Of a stretch of DNA of 64,000 bases, positions 17,421 through 25,735 are shown piece after piece. The stretch lies in the NCBI GenBank assembly GCA_022820625.1, contig JAJEFE010000021.1, forward strand, positions 16,752 through 80,751, given 5' to 3'. Position 1 is the stretch's first letter. Each line of letters begins with the position of its first letter. The stretch is from Gammaproteobacteria bacterium. Its GTDB lineage: Bacteria; Pseudomonadota; Gammaproteobacteria; Steroidobacterales; Rariloculaceae. Under the pieces are notes generated by a model, which made no database searches, was not told the DNA's origin, and worked only from the letters and a program-made list of their open reading frames with translations. The position numbers and the translations under genes were made by a program.

Positions 17421-18121
17421 TGTCCGGCCGCCTCCCCGCTATGTTGGGAAGGCTCTGTTCGAATCGCCTCGATCAACCGTTCCCGCAACTCCCCTTCCGA
17501 CCACCGGTGCTGCGGTTCGATCAGGGCCTTCGTGTCGTTGGCGGACCACCCATCCGGCAGCGCGTTGACAATGGTCCGCACGGTCTCAAGTACACGCGGA
17601 CTCGTGTGCTCGCGAGCCAGCGCGAGCGCCGACGGGTCGTGGAGGGCCGAAGCGGCCAGATCATAGGCGTCGCGCACCGCGATTTCCCCGGACTGGTACA
17701 TCCGCCTGGCAATTTTCGCGTAGAGGATTTGTGCGTTGCCCTGAAGCGCGAGATCCGTTCCGGCGAGACGGGTGGGCGCGTCCGGTTCAATTGCAACACT
17801 CCTTGGGAGCACCGTCGCTTCGATTTGACCGATTTCGGTGTAGGTGGCGATGTCCTCGCACCATGTCCGCTCCTGTGAGCAATCTTCGATCTGCCTGATC
17901 GCGCGTTCAATCTGGGCGCGTTCTCGCGGGCTGAGCCTGCCGTAAACGGTCGGCTCGCAGAACAGGTCTACGTCGTACGACTGCCGATGGTTCCACCGGG
18001 CGGCAAGCACGGTGCCCCCGCCGAATGAGAGATGGCGCCCTTCAATGAACGGGATCAGCGCCTGAAACAACGCCGCCGCGACATCGCTTTGTGGAGCCGG
18101 GATGTGTTCGGTCCGGGGCAT
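17417..18121 (-). CDS. AbiEii/AbiGii-type nucleotidyltransferase (toxin candidate)
   Basis: A protein of about 234 residues with the minimal nucleotidyltransferase signature of AbiEii/MenT-like toxins: SFGGGTVLAARWNHRQSYDVD followed by LFCEP gives the GG(G)T-x-R-x-S-x-DVDLF pattern near residue 35-55. A second family-like block is ILYAKIARRMYQSGEIAVRDAYD. Members transfer nucleotides to tRNA or proteins and act in abortive infection or growth control. No AbiEi-type antitoxin precedes it; a 135-residue gene overlaps its 3' end. I use the ATG at 18121; an ATG at 18145 is also in frame and neither has a strong ribosome-binding site. Confidence 0.7.
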   Translation of the reverse strand: MPRTEHIPAPQSDVAAALFQALIPFIEGRHLSFGGGTVLAARWNHRQSYDVDLFCEPTVYGRLSPRERAQIERAIRQIEDCSQERTWCEDIATYTEIGQIEATVLPRSVAIEPDAPTRLAGTDLALQGNAQILYAKIARRMYQSGEIAVRDAYDLAASALHDPSALALAREHTSPRVLETVRTIVNALPDGWSANDTKALIEPQHRWSEGELRERLIEAIRTEPSQHSGEAAGQ

Positions 18122-18150
18122 ATCGCGAGAGTAACATGCCCGCATTGGGG

Positions 18151-18945
18151 TCAGCCGGCCGCCTTCCGAACCAGCGCCCGTGCCTTGCTGGCAATGGGGA
18201 TCATCCGGTAAACCCCGTTCATGACCGGCCGCTTCGAATACGTCTGCCAGATGAGGAGTTCGAATCCGGTTTCGCGTAGCAGGTACCGGAATGTCCGGCG
18301 ACAGAACTCGTTGCAGTGGCCCGGTCGCCAGTCAGGCGGGTATTTGCCGCGCTGCAGTCCCCAGTTCTTGCGGAGACGCTTGTACACGTAGCTCAGGGAG
18401 CGCGTATTCGGAAACTCCAGCAGCGCCAGACCGTTCTCCGTGAGCAGGCTGTCGATCTTGCGCATTGCCCGGATGGGGTCCGGCAGATGCTCCAGGACAT
18501 GGCGCAGCACCACGACGTCGTACACGTCGCTGTCGGGATTGTCGTAGTCGAGAAAGTCGCCGACGATGACGTCGATGCCCTGGTCCTCGGCAATGTCGCG
18601 CGCAGCCTTCTCCGTCAGTTCCATGCCGCGCACCCGCCACCCTTCCTTGCGGGCCAGATAGAGCAGGCCGCCATTCCCGCAACCGATGTCCAGGATCGCG
18701 CCTGGATCGCCGGCGTGCCTCCGCAGAAACGCCCAGCTTTCCCGGATGTCCTTGTTGGTCTTGTGATGCAGGTTCTCGGGACTGACGTAGGTTTCCACGT
18801 ACTGGACCTGGTCCACGCCACAGTCGATATCGTAGTTCCACAGTCCGCAACGGCCGCAGCGGTAGTAGTCGAGGTCGCGGTTGGGTCCTTCCCGCATCCA
18901 CAGCGTGAGTTTATCGCTCCGGCAAAGCCGACATGCCTGCAACAT
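18151..18945 (-). CDS. Class I SAM-dependent methyltransferase with N-terminal zinc ribbon
   Basis: A 264-residue protein with an N-terminal four-Cys ribbon (CRLCRSDK and YYRCGRCGL) and a Rossmann methyltransferase core: motif I ILDIGCGNGGLLYLA, motif II-like VVVLRHVLEHLPDP and motif III LLEFPNTRS. The combination is typical of methyltransferases acting on sugars or lipid-linked glycans. It begins 30 bases upstream of, and in the same direction as, the nucleotidyltransferase gene, though no functional link is obvious. Confidence 0.8.
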   Translation of the reverse strand: MLQACRLCRSDKLTLWMREGPNRDLDYYRCGRCGLWNYDIDCGVDQVQYVETYVSPENLHHKTNKDIRESWAFLRRHAGDPGAILDIGCGNGGLLYLARKEGWRVRGMELTEKAARDIAEDQGIDVIVGDFLDYDNPDSDVYDVVVLRHVLEHLPDPIRAMRKIDSLLTENGLALLEFPNTRSLSYVYKRLRKNWGLQRGKYPPDWRPGHCNEFCRRTFRYLLRETGFELLIWQTYSKRPVMNGVYRMIPIASKARALVRKAAG

Positions 18946-19030
18946 CGTTGGTTACTCGTCCGCTGGGGTTATCTTGCGCTGGCTTCCGGCTCGTGTGCCT
19001 GTGAATCGATTCGTTGACGACGTCTGATCG

Positions 19031-20686
19031 TCAGCCGGCGCCTCCGGGCAATTCCTCCGTCCACGCCTCATCCCATTCCACGACCTCATAGCGGTCGGTT
19101 ACCGGAAAACCGGGTGGACGCGCCTCCCCCAGGCGCGGATCGAACTCGAGCCGCGTGCGAAACCGAGGCTCCGTCGCCGAGAGGCTGCCGGCCGCGACAC
19201 TGCCGAACACGTGGAGCGTACCGGCCCTTCGCGAGGAGTAGTTGCGAACGAGAAAACGACGTTTCGCCAGGATGGCCGCGTGCACGGTCAAATCGCCAGG
19301 TCCCGTAATCCGGGGCTCGGCGACCGCCACGTTTCGATCCGCGACCAATCCGATGAAGTCGTCGCTGTCGGGATCGATGCGCGGATCGCCAGCGTACAGC
19401 AGATCGTCCCCTATGACGATATCGTTTGGCGCGTACACCAGCACCTTGCCGTTAACGCTGCCGCTCACGCGCAGAGAGACGCCCCTGTCGCCGAGCAGGT
19501 AGTGGGGATCGTCGGACAGCCGGACGCGGTGACCCGACATTTCGCCCTTGAGGTACGCCCACGAAAAGCTCCCGTCGTCATGAAAGCGGATCTCTGCGTC
19601 GGCCGCGAAGCGATGCACGCGCTCGCCGGGGACGTCGTCGATTTCGTCGAGCGCCACGAACTGCTGCGGCAACCGGATTCGCTTCACCCGTGTCTCGAGC
19701 CCGCCGAGAAACACCTCCTCGCGCCGCACGAAACGCTCGGAATTGGACGTATTGACCCGGCGTGCCGTCGTCACCTTGCCGTGGAAGGTCGGCTGAACGC
19801 CCCCGCTCCTGGAGATGAAGACCTCGGAGTTTGAATGGAAGCGGCCGTCGATCACATCGTCGTGGATCTGCACGTTCGGGTCCCACCGATCGACGAATTG
19901 GGCGAAGCTCGAGAACGCGAGCCGCTGCATGCGCATTTGCGTGGACCAGCGCCGGCCGTCCCGTTCCGTGCTGACCTCGACGATCATCTGGTCCATGCCC
20001 ATGTTGTCGCCGGCCTCATTGCGGGTGATCCTGGCGCTGTAGGTACGCCCGTCGTGTTCCCAGGAAAGCGACTCGGCAGTTAGGACATCGATGTCGTTCG
20101 ACCACTCCGCCAGTTTGCCGTCGAGCATCCGGTGCTCGTCCGTTTCGAGAGCGGCGATGTCGGGCTCCCTGAAGCTCGCAAAGTCGGGTAATGGCGCAGG
20201 CACGGCAGCTACTAGGTCCGCTTCGCGTAACAGTGCTGAGGGCTCGATGCGCAGCGGGGGCTCCGGCGCGAACGACGGCTCGTGAAGTTGCGGCGGCTCT
20301 GGTGTTGGCGCGCCATCCTGCCCGAACTGCGAGAGCGATCTGTCCATCGCCTCGAATGCGTTCGGCAACTCATTATCGGTGCCCGGCTCAACCGGTACGC
20401 TCGTTGCCAGCATCTCGTCGCCATGGCCCGCCATGGGCTCGGGCTCATCGGCCACGGGCTCGGCATCCTGCACTCGCCCGCCGTCGCCTTCAGCGTCTTC
20501 GATCAGGACGAACTCGGCCATGACGATGCCCGAGGAGGTTGCCGATGACGGCTCAATCCGGGGATACAGCGTCACGAGCCCCGCCAGCACCAGCAAATGC
20601 AGCCCGACGGATCCGAGGAGAGCGAGGCATCTCACCCTGCCCCGCTCGTCGAATCGCCAAATCTCTGTTCTTATGCTCTTGACCAT
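19031..20686 (-). CDS. Membrane-anchored periplasmic protein with TonB-like N-terminus and DUF4900-like core
   Basis: A 551-residue protein. Near its start is one helix (LLGSVGLHLLVLAGLVTLYP), much like the N-terminal anchor of TonB, followed by an acidic, Pro-rich stretch to about residue 150. The C-terminal part (VSGSVNGKVLVYAPNDIVIG, DDLLYAGDPRIDPDSDDFIG, LVADRNVAVAEP) resembles DUF4900/PilX-like beta-helical regions linked with type IV pilus or surface assembly. No pilus gene is near. The ATG at 20686 gives the best membrane anchor. Function unknown; the TonB resemblance is limited to the anchor and I see no TonB C-terminal domain. Confidence 0.6.
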   Translation of the reverse strand: MVKSIRTEIWRFDERGRVRCLALLGSVGLHLLVLAGLVTLYPRIEPSSATSSGIVMAEFVLIEDAEGDGGRVQDAEPVADEPEPMAGHGDEMLATSVPVEPGTDNELPNAFEAMDRSLSQFGQDGAPTPEPPQLHEPSFAPEPPLRIEPSALLREADLVAAVPAPLPDFASFREPDIAALETDEHRMLDGKLAEWSNDIDVLTAESLSWEHDGRTYSARITRNEAGDNMGMDQMIVEVSTERDGRRWSTQMRMQRLAFSSFAQFVDRWDPNVQIHDDVIDGRFHSNSEVFISRSGGVQPTFHGKVTTARRVNTSNSERFVRREEVFLGGLETRVKRIRLPQQFVALDEIDDVPGERVHRFAADAEIRFHDDGSFSWAYLKGEMSGHRVRLSDDPHYLLGDRGVSLRVSGSVNGKVLVYAPNDIVIGDDLLYAGDPRIDPDSDDFIGLVADRNVAVAEPRITGPGDLTVHAAILAKRRFLVRNYSSRRAGTLHVFGSVAAGSLSATEPRFRTRLEFDPRLGEARPPGFPVTDRYEVVEWDEAWTEELPGGAG

Positions 20687-20881
20687 AGGCGTATGTACGA
20701 CGATAACGCTCGCCGATCCTGTCGTCCAGATATCGCCAAGCGCAATTAACGCAGCAACAAACGGTTTGCGCTCCCGGACACCGGGGAAGCAGCCGCCCGA
20801 CGCTTGGGCGACCAACGATGGATGGTATGTCAAACTAATGGCCCTGAATCGGCGCCAGGAAAAAAAACGGAGGGAAACGCC

Positions 20882-21898
20882 ATGAGATACACGAAGTCCT
20901 TCGCCCTGAGCATCGTGCTCGCCTCTCCGGCCTTCGGTCATCACAGCGATGCGGGTCTCGACATGGAATCAGTGGTCACATTCGACGGCACCGTCACGGA
21001 ATTCGCCTGGCGCAACCCGCATGTCTACACGACCGTCGAGACGACGAACGAGCGCGGCGAATCGGTCGAGTGGGCGCTGCAAATGGGTTCGGCGCTGGTC
21101 ATGGGACGCAGGGGCTGGTCGCGCGACGCATTGGAGGTCGGCGACCGCGTGACGGTGCACGCCCATCCCTCTGTGGACGGGCGGCCGTACGGCATATTGG
21201 ACTCGATCGAGAAGGAGGGAGGCATCACCCTTTCCACGGCTCCCTCTCCGCCTGAAGCTACTGCCGTTGCCTCCACCCTGGCAGGCATCTGGCTGGCGGA
21301 CGGTTCGCAGCTTGCCAGCTACCCGGGCGGGTACGACGGTTTCTTCACGGCTAACCTCGTACTCACTGAAGCGGGCAGAGCCGCCCGGGACGAGTACGAT
21401 CCAATGTCCGCCGACAATCCCGAATCGACCTGCGTCGGACGCCCGACGCCGGGGATGATCGTCTCCAGCGGTCTCTACCCGCTGGAAATCCGGATCGGCG
21501 AGGACGAGGAAATCATCGAAATCCGCACCGAATACTGGGACGAGCGGCGCACGGTGTACATGGATGGGCGGTCGCATCCGCCGACGGAAGAACGATTCGA
21601 TTCAGGTTTTTCTATCGGGTCGTGGGAAGACGATACGCTTGTGGTCGATGTCCGAAATTTCTCGGACCATCGCTCGCCGTACCAGATTGGCGTTCCCTCG
21701 GGAGGTCAGAAGCGCGTCGTGGAAAGATATCGCCTGCTCGAGGACGGCACCCGAATCTCGCTGGAATTCACGGTGGAAGATCCCGAGTACCTCGCAGAAC
21801 CCATGTCCGCCACCTGGGAACTGATCTATTCCCCGCACCTGCAGCTCTCGACATTCGATTGCGATCCCGAAGCCACGAGGCGCTTCCTGCCTGAATAG
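20882..21898 (+). CDS. DUF6152-type exported protein, paralogue 1
   Basis: A 338-residue exported protein, start fixed by GGAGG. The signal peptide ends ASPAFG and is followed at once by His20-His21. The N-terminal DUF6152 domain has GTVTEFAWRNPHV (His47) and ALQMGSALVMGRRGWSRDAL. The C-terminal half (LASYPGGYDGFFTANLVLTE, TCVGRPTPGMI, GRSHP, SIGSWEDDTLVVDV, FDCDPEATRRF) matches that of paralogue 3. The family function is unknown. It stands alone on the plus strand 3 kb from the main cluster, next to the acyltransferase gene. Confidence 0.8.
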   Translation: MRYTKSFALSIVLASPAFGHHSDAGLDMESVVTFDGTVTEFAWRNPHVYTTVETTNERGESVEWALQMGSALVMGRRGWSRDALEVGDRVTVHAHPSVDGRPYGILDSIEKEGGITLSTAPSPPEATAVASTLAGIWLADGSQLASYPGGYDGFFTANLVLTEAGRAARDEYDPMSADNPESTCVGRPTPGMIVSSGLYPLEIRIGEDEEIIEIRTEYWDERRTVYMDGRSHPPTEERFDSGFSIGSWEDDTLVVDVRNFSDHRSPYQIGVPSGGQKRVVERYRLLEDGTRISLEFTVEDPEYLAEPMSATWELIYSPHLQLSTFDCDPEATRRFLPE

Positions 21899-21936
21899 TT
21901 CTACCTGTCCGTCGCTGTCGGCAGGCGAGCGTTAGA

Positions 21937-21963
21937 AATCGTTTCGAATCTTATGAAACGACT
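21937..21963. repeat. Palindrome with CGTTTC arms upstream of acyltransferase gene
   Basis: AATCGTTTC and GAAACGACT flank nine bases and pair with one mismatch. The arms recur in the terminator at 23463-23491 and nearby copies at 23497, 23533 and 23551, so the acyltransferase gene is bracketed by the same motif. It may be a terminator stem for the upstream gene or a regulator site. Confidence 0.45.
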
Positions 21964-21980
21964 CCGCTGCGAGTCAGGCC

Positions 21981-22012
21981 CCGGCTGGCTGCTCGGCGCT
22001 TGTGCCAGCCGG
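21981..22012. terminator. Hairpin between DUF6152 paralogue 1 and acyltransferase gene
   Basis: CCGGCTGGC (21981-21989) pairs perfectly with GCCAGCCGG (22004-22012) over a 14-base loop. No T-run follows. It lies 83 bases after the upstream stop and 81 bases before the next start, so it could end or attenuate transcription. Confidence 0.4.
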
Positions 22013-22092
22013 TGACTTGGCTGCAACTTGGTAGTGGTGTAAGAAGCATTCTGTTAGTTTGCTCGCACCCGAAACCGACTCACTGTCTCCCC

Positions 22093-23451
22093 ATGTTCTA
22101 CCGCGCGCTCGTTCGATTCATGAGTCTGGTTGCCCGGACGTTCTACAAGAGAATCGAGGTGGTGGGCCTTGCGAATGTCCCCACCGACGGCGCCGTGATT
22201 CTTGCCGGCAATCACCCCAACGCGTTGATCGACGGGGTGCTGCTGATGTGTCATGCGGGCCGCACGCCCGTGCACTTTCTCGGCAACGCGAAACTCTGGA
22301 AGATCCCTCTGCTCGCCCGGCTGCTGAATGCACTCGGCGCCGTGCCCGTGCAACGCCGCGAAGAACACGGCCCCGGCGCGGATAACCGGGACGCCTTCGA
22401 TCGCGTCGACGAGGTTTTGGCTCGCGGGGGCTGCGTGGCCATTTTCCCGGAGGGCATCAGCCACACGGACAGCCAGCTCTCGAGGCTCAAGACCGGCACT
22501 GCGAGGATAGCCCTGCGCGCCGCAGCACGCCGGGAGGCCGAGGTTGCGATCATTCCTTTCGGCCTGACCTACTTCGATCGCCATCGTTTCAGAAGCCAGG
22601 TCCTGCTGCACTTCGGACCACCGATGCACATCGATGGGCACCGTCTGGCGGCTTACGCGAACGACAAGTTGGGGGCCGTGCGACACCTCACCGAGAAACT
22701 GCGCGAGCGGCTCTCGCGCGTCACCCTCAATGCGCCGGACTGGGCGACATTGCGGTTCATTCACGCCGCACGGCGCTTGTACAAGCCGATGTCCGCGAAA
22801 CTCACGCCATCGATCTACGTCGACCTCAGCCGCCGCTTCGTGGAGCACTACACGCGGTTCGCCGGCGAGCCCGACATTCAACGGCTGCGTGCCGAGATCG
22901 AGGCGTACCAGACCCGGTTGGAGCTGCTGGGACTGAAGGACCATCAGCTCAATCACCCCGTCAGTGCGCGCATCGCCATGACGAGGATCGTCTGGCGCAC
23001 GGCCCTGGTCATCCTGCTGTTGCCGCTTGCGCTGCCGGGGGCGATCATCGTGCTGCCGATCGCCTGGCTCGCCGCAACGGTGAGCTCGTGGTACAGCTAT
23101 GACGTTGACGACATCGCCACCCTGAAAGTCACGACGGCCGTTCCGATTCTGTTGGCCGCCTATACGCTGGTCACGGTCTGGGTCGGGCTGGCCTTCGGGT
23201 GGGCCTGGGCAATTCTGGCCGTGCTCTTGATACCGGTCAGTTTGTTCGCCACTTTGTTCGTGCTGGAAAAACAGGCCCAGCTACTGATCTCGATTCGCAG
23301 CGTCTTTCGGCTCGCCTGGCTGCGCAGCGACATCGAAGCGCTGGGTGACGATAGGAAAAAACTGGTGAGGGCGGTGCGAACAGCCGTCGACCGCTACGCG
23401 GACCCCCGCATTCGGCGGATCTTCGATGCCTCGGACTTCAGCGGACAGTAA
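22093..23451 (+). CDS. PlsC-type lysophospholipid/glycerolphosphate acyltransferase
   Basis: A protein of about 452 residues with a PlsC acyltransferase domain: GNHPNALIDG (motif I, here His-x5-Asp rather than the usual His-x4-Asp), then VPVQRR and IFPEGISHTDSQL (motif III). After about residue 300 come two pairs of membrane helices (near residues 305-340 and 355-400), which resembles the larger GPAT/DHAPAT-like bacterial members. It would acylate a glycerolipid at the inner membrane. The ATG at 22093 is chosen because the family's first helix (FYRALVRFMSLVARTFYKR) follows at once. It interrupts the DUF6152 cluster without an evident link. Confidence 0.82.
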   Translation: MFYRALVRFMSLVARTFYKRIEVVGLANVPTDGAVILAGNHPNALIDGVLLMCHAGRTPVHFLGNAKLWKIPLLARLLNALGAVPVQRREEHGPGADNRDAFDRVDEVLARGGCVAIFPEGISHTDSQLSRLKTGTARIALRAAARREAEVAIIPFGLTYFDRHRFRSQVLLHFGPPMHIDGHRLAAYANDKLGAVRHLTEKLRERLSRVTLNAPDWATLRFIHAARRLYKPMSAKLTPSIYVDLSRRFVEHYTRFAGEPDIQRLRAEIEAYQTRLELLGLKDHQLNHPVSARIAMTRIVWRTALVILLLPLALPGAIIVLPIAWLAATVSSWYSYDVDDIATLKVTTAVPILLAAYTLVTVWVGLAFGWAWAILAVLLIPVSLFATLFVLEKQAQLLISIRSVFRLAWLRSDIEALGDDRKKLVRAVRTAVDRYADPRIRRIFDASDFSGQ

Positions 23452-23462
23452 ATAATCGAGCC

Positions 23463-23496
23463 GAATCGTTTCAATTCCAATGAAACGATTCTTTTT
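23463..23496 (+). terminator. Rho-independent terminator of acyltransferase gene
   Basis: GAATCGTTTCA (23463-23473) pairs perfectly with TGAAACGATTC (23481-23491) over a seven-base loop and is followed by a T-run. It starts 12 bases after the stop codon. The region beyond it to 23570 is unusually AT-rich and repeats the CGTTTC core. Confidence 0.75.
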
Positions 23497-23611
23497 CGTT
23501 TCGTAAAAACTTTTATAAATCAAGCATATAATCGTTTCACGGCTTTGAATATTCGTTTCATTCCGCGCACCGAGACGGTCATACTCGATTCCATCGCTGC
23601 GCCTCCTCTGC

Positions 23612-24625
23612 CTAATAAACCTCGCAGTCGTAAGGCTCGATCTCCTCGCCCAGCGCCAGCCAGTGCCCGGCAATCGTCGCAGGTTCGGTGAAGACAACAG
23701 GGTCGACGGTGGTGATGTGGTAATCGATGCGGCTCTGGTCGTCGCTCAGGGTGAAGCGCTCGGTGACCTCGGCGGCGTCGCTTTGGGGCGTGCCGCGGGT
23801 GTCGTAGTAATTCCAGTCGATATGCGTGGTTTCCACCACCAGCGTATTGTCTTCCCAATGGCCGATCGAGTAGCCAAGCCGTGAGGGAACCACGTCTTCG
23901 GGAGGCGTCGATTGATCCAAGTGAATCGTCCGAACGAGGTCGTACATCTCCAATCGAAGCAATATCCAGTCGCCCTCATCCACGAATTCATAAGGGTGCG
24001 GATACCACATGAGCCGCGGCATGCCGGCCGGTTCGCACCGAACCGAAAAGTTGTCGAGTGGATCGAACGCTTCTCTCTCCGCGATGGCGAACTCCGTCAG
24101 CGGCGTGTGCATTTCGCGCCTGTTGACCTGCGGAATGCTCCAGACCCGAAAGATCCCCCTGTCCTCGACAACCGTATCCTCCAGCACGTCCTCGAACTGG
24201 CTGGTCACGCCGTCCCTGATCAGCAGGACGCGGTCCCCGTCGGCGAGCACCATCTCGGCGGCCAGGAAATCCGCGCCTTCGATCATCGATTCGTGACCGC
24301 CCACCACGACGCGATCTCCGACCTGAATGCGGTCCCGCGTAAAACCCGCCCGGACCAGGTAGTAGATCGAGTTGGTTTCGACCCCCACAAGCTCTTCTTC
24401 GCCCGCGTCATTCTCCATCCGCAAGGAAAACTTCACGTGCGGATTCCGCCACTGCAATTCGACAATTTCACCCTCCATCTCAGTGAACTCGTCAGAGAAA
24501 TAGGCCTGGGAATGATGGCCGTGCGCGACGCCCGGCAGGAAAAACGCCACCGAGAGAAGAACTGGCCAGACTGATTTCCCTGTGGTCGCTGCAGGAAAAC
24601 TTGATTGGCGGTTGCGATGGTGCAT
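23612..24625 (-). CDS. DUF6152-type exported protein, paralogue 2
   Basis: A 337-residue exported protein; AGGAG ten bases upstream supports the ATG at 24625. The signal peptide ends GVAHG and is followed by His37-His38; VELQWRNPHVKF gives His63. The C-terminal half differs from paralogues 1 and 3 and matches paralogue 5: RLGYSIGHWEDNTLVVETT, IDWNYYD and a C-terminal PYDC. Last gene of the minus-strand operon that begins with the PQQ dehydrogenase; 66 bases separate it from paralogue 3. Confidence 0.8.
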   Translation of the reverse strand: MHHRNRQSSFPAATTGKSVWPVLLSVAFFLPGVAHGHHSQAYFSDEFTEMEGEIVELQWRNPHVKFSLRMENDAGEEELVGVETNSIYYLVRAGFTRDRIQVGDRVVVGGHESMIEGADFLAAEMVLADGDRVLLIRDGVTSQFEDVLEDTVVEDRGIFRVWSIPQVNRREMHTPLTEFAIAEREAFDPLDNFSVRCEPAGMPRLMWYPHPYEFVDEGDWILLRLEMYDLVRTIHLDQSTPPEDVVPSRLGYSIGHWEDNTLVVETTHIDWNYYDTRGTPQSDAAEVTERFTLSDDQSRIDYHITTVDPVVFTEPATIAGHWLALGEEIEPYDCEVY

Positions 24626-24691
24626 GGCGCTGATTCTCCTGCCGGGAAGGAATGTGGAATTGGAGCCTTGAGACGGTGCCTTGAAAAACTT

Positions 24692-25711
24692 TCAGCGTAC
24701 GAAACGACCCGCCGCTTCCGGGTCGCAGTTGTGACGGAACATTTCTTCGTGGGGCGAGTAAACCAGTTCTCTGCTGTGTACGAGCGGTTCTGCGATGTAC
24801 TCGGGGTCTTCCAGCATGAACTCCGCTGCCATGCGCGTGCCGTTTTCGATCAGCCGGTAGCGCTCGATGACATGCTTCTGCGGTCCCGAGGGAACGCCGA
24901 TCTGGTACGGGGAGCGATGATCCGTGAAGTTCGTGGTGTCGATGACGAGGGTGTCGTCTTCCCACCGGCCGATCGAGTGGCCCGTGGCAAAGCGCTCGTC
25001 GGCGCCGGGATGCTCTCGGCCATCCAGATAGATTGTTCGCTCTTCGTCGAAATACTCCGACCGGATGAACAGAATCTCGCTGTCTTCGTCGAGCTCGAAT
25101 TCCAGCAGATAACCCGCGCTGGAGACGAACGCAGACGGTGTGGGACGGCCGATGCAGGTGGACTCGGGGTTCTCGGCGGACAGCGGGTCGTACGCAGCCT
25201 GGGCCGCCAGGCCCTGTTCGGTCAACTTGAGCTGGGCGTGGAAAAAACCGTCGAACCCGCCCGGATAGGAGATGAGCATGGATCGGTCCGCCCGCCATTT
25301 GCCCGTCAGGCTCGTGGCCGCTGCGTCGGCCGGTCCATCCGGCGCTCCGGCGGCGGGCGTCAGCCCCAACCCGCCTTCCTTTTCGATGGACTCCAGCAAA
25401 CCGTAAGGCCGGCCATCCTCTGCGGGGTGGAGACGAACCGCGACCTGATCGCCGGCCGTGAGGGTGTCCGCCCTCCAGCCTCGGCGCGACAGCCCATTGA
25501 CGCCGCCCATCTGCAGAGTCCACTCCATGCTCTCGCCGTTAGCGGCCGTGGTTTCCACGAGGACGTAAGCATGCGGATTCCGGAAGGCAAACTCGGTAAC
25601 GGACCCTTCGATGGCGACGATGGAGTCCACATCCATTCCCGCATCGCTGTGATGGCCGGCAATGGGCATCGCCGCCAGGTAAACCGCCGCAAGTAACGCG
25701 TATCGTCTCAT
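24692..25711 (-). CDS. DUF6152-type exported protein, paralogue 3
   Basis: A 339-residue exported protein. AGAGGAG seven bases upstream fixes the start at 25711. The signal peptide ends MPIAG before His20-His21, and VTEFAFRNPHAY gives His47. The C-terminal half is close to that of paralogue 1 (SYPGGFDGFFHAQLKLTE, TCIGRPTPSAFVSS, GREHP, SIGRWEDDTLVIDT, RSPYQIGVPSGPQK, NCDPEA), so these two arose by duplication. It lies 24 bases after paralogue 4 in the same operon. Confidence 0.8.
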   Translation of the reverse strand: MRRYALLAAVYLAAMPIAGHHSDAGMDVDSIVAIEGSVTEFAFRNPHAYVLVETTAANGESMEWTLQMGGVNGLSRRGWRADTLTAGDQVAVRLHPAEDGRPYGLLESIEKEGGLGLTPAAGAPDGPADAAATSLTGKWRADRSMLISYPGGFDGFFHAQLKLTEQGLAAQAAYDPLSAENPESTCIGRPTPSAFVSSAGYLLEFELDEDSEILFIRSEYFDEERTIYLDGREHPGADERFATGHSIGRWEDDTLVIDTTNFTDHRSPYQIGVPSGPQKHVIERYRLIENGTRMAAEFMLEDPEYIAEPLVHSRELVYSPHEEMFRHNCDPEAAGRFVR

Positions 25712-25735
25712 TGCCGATCTCCTCTGCGGGGGCAT

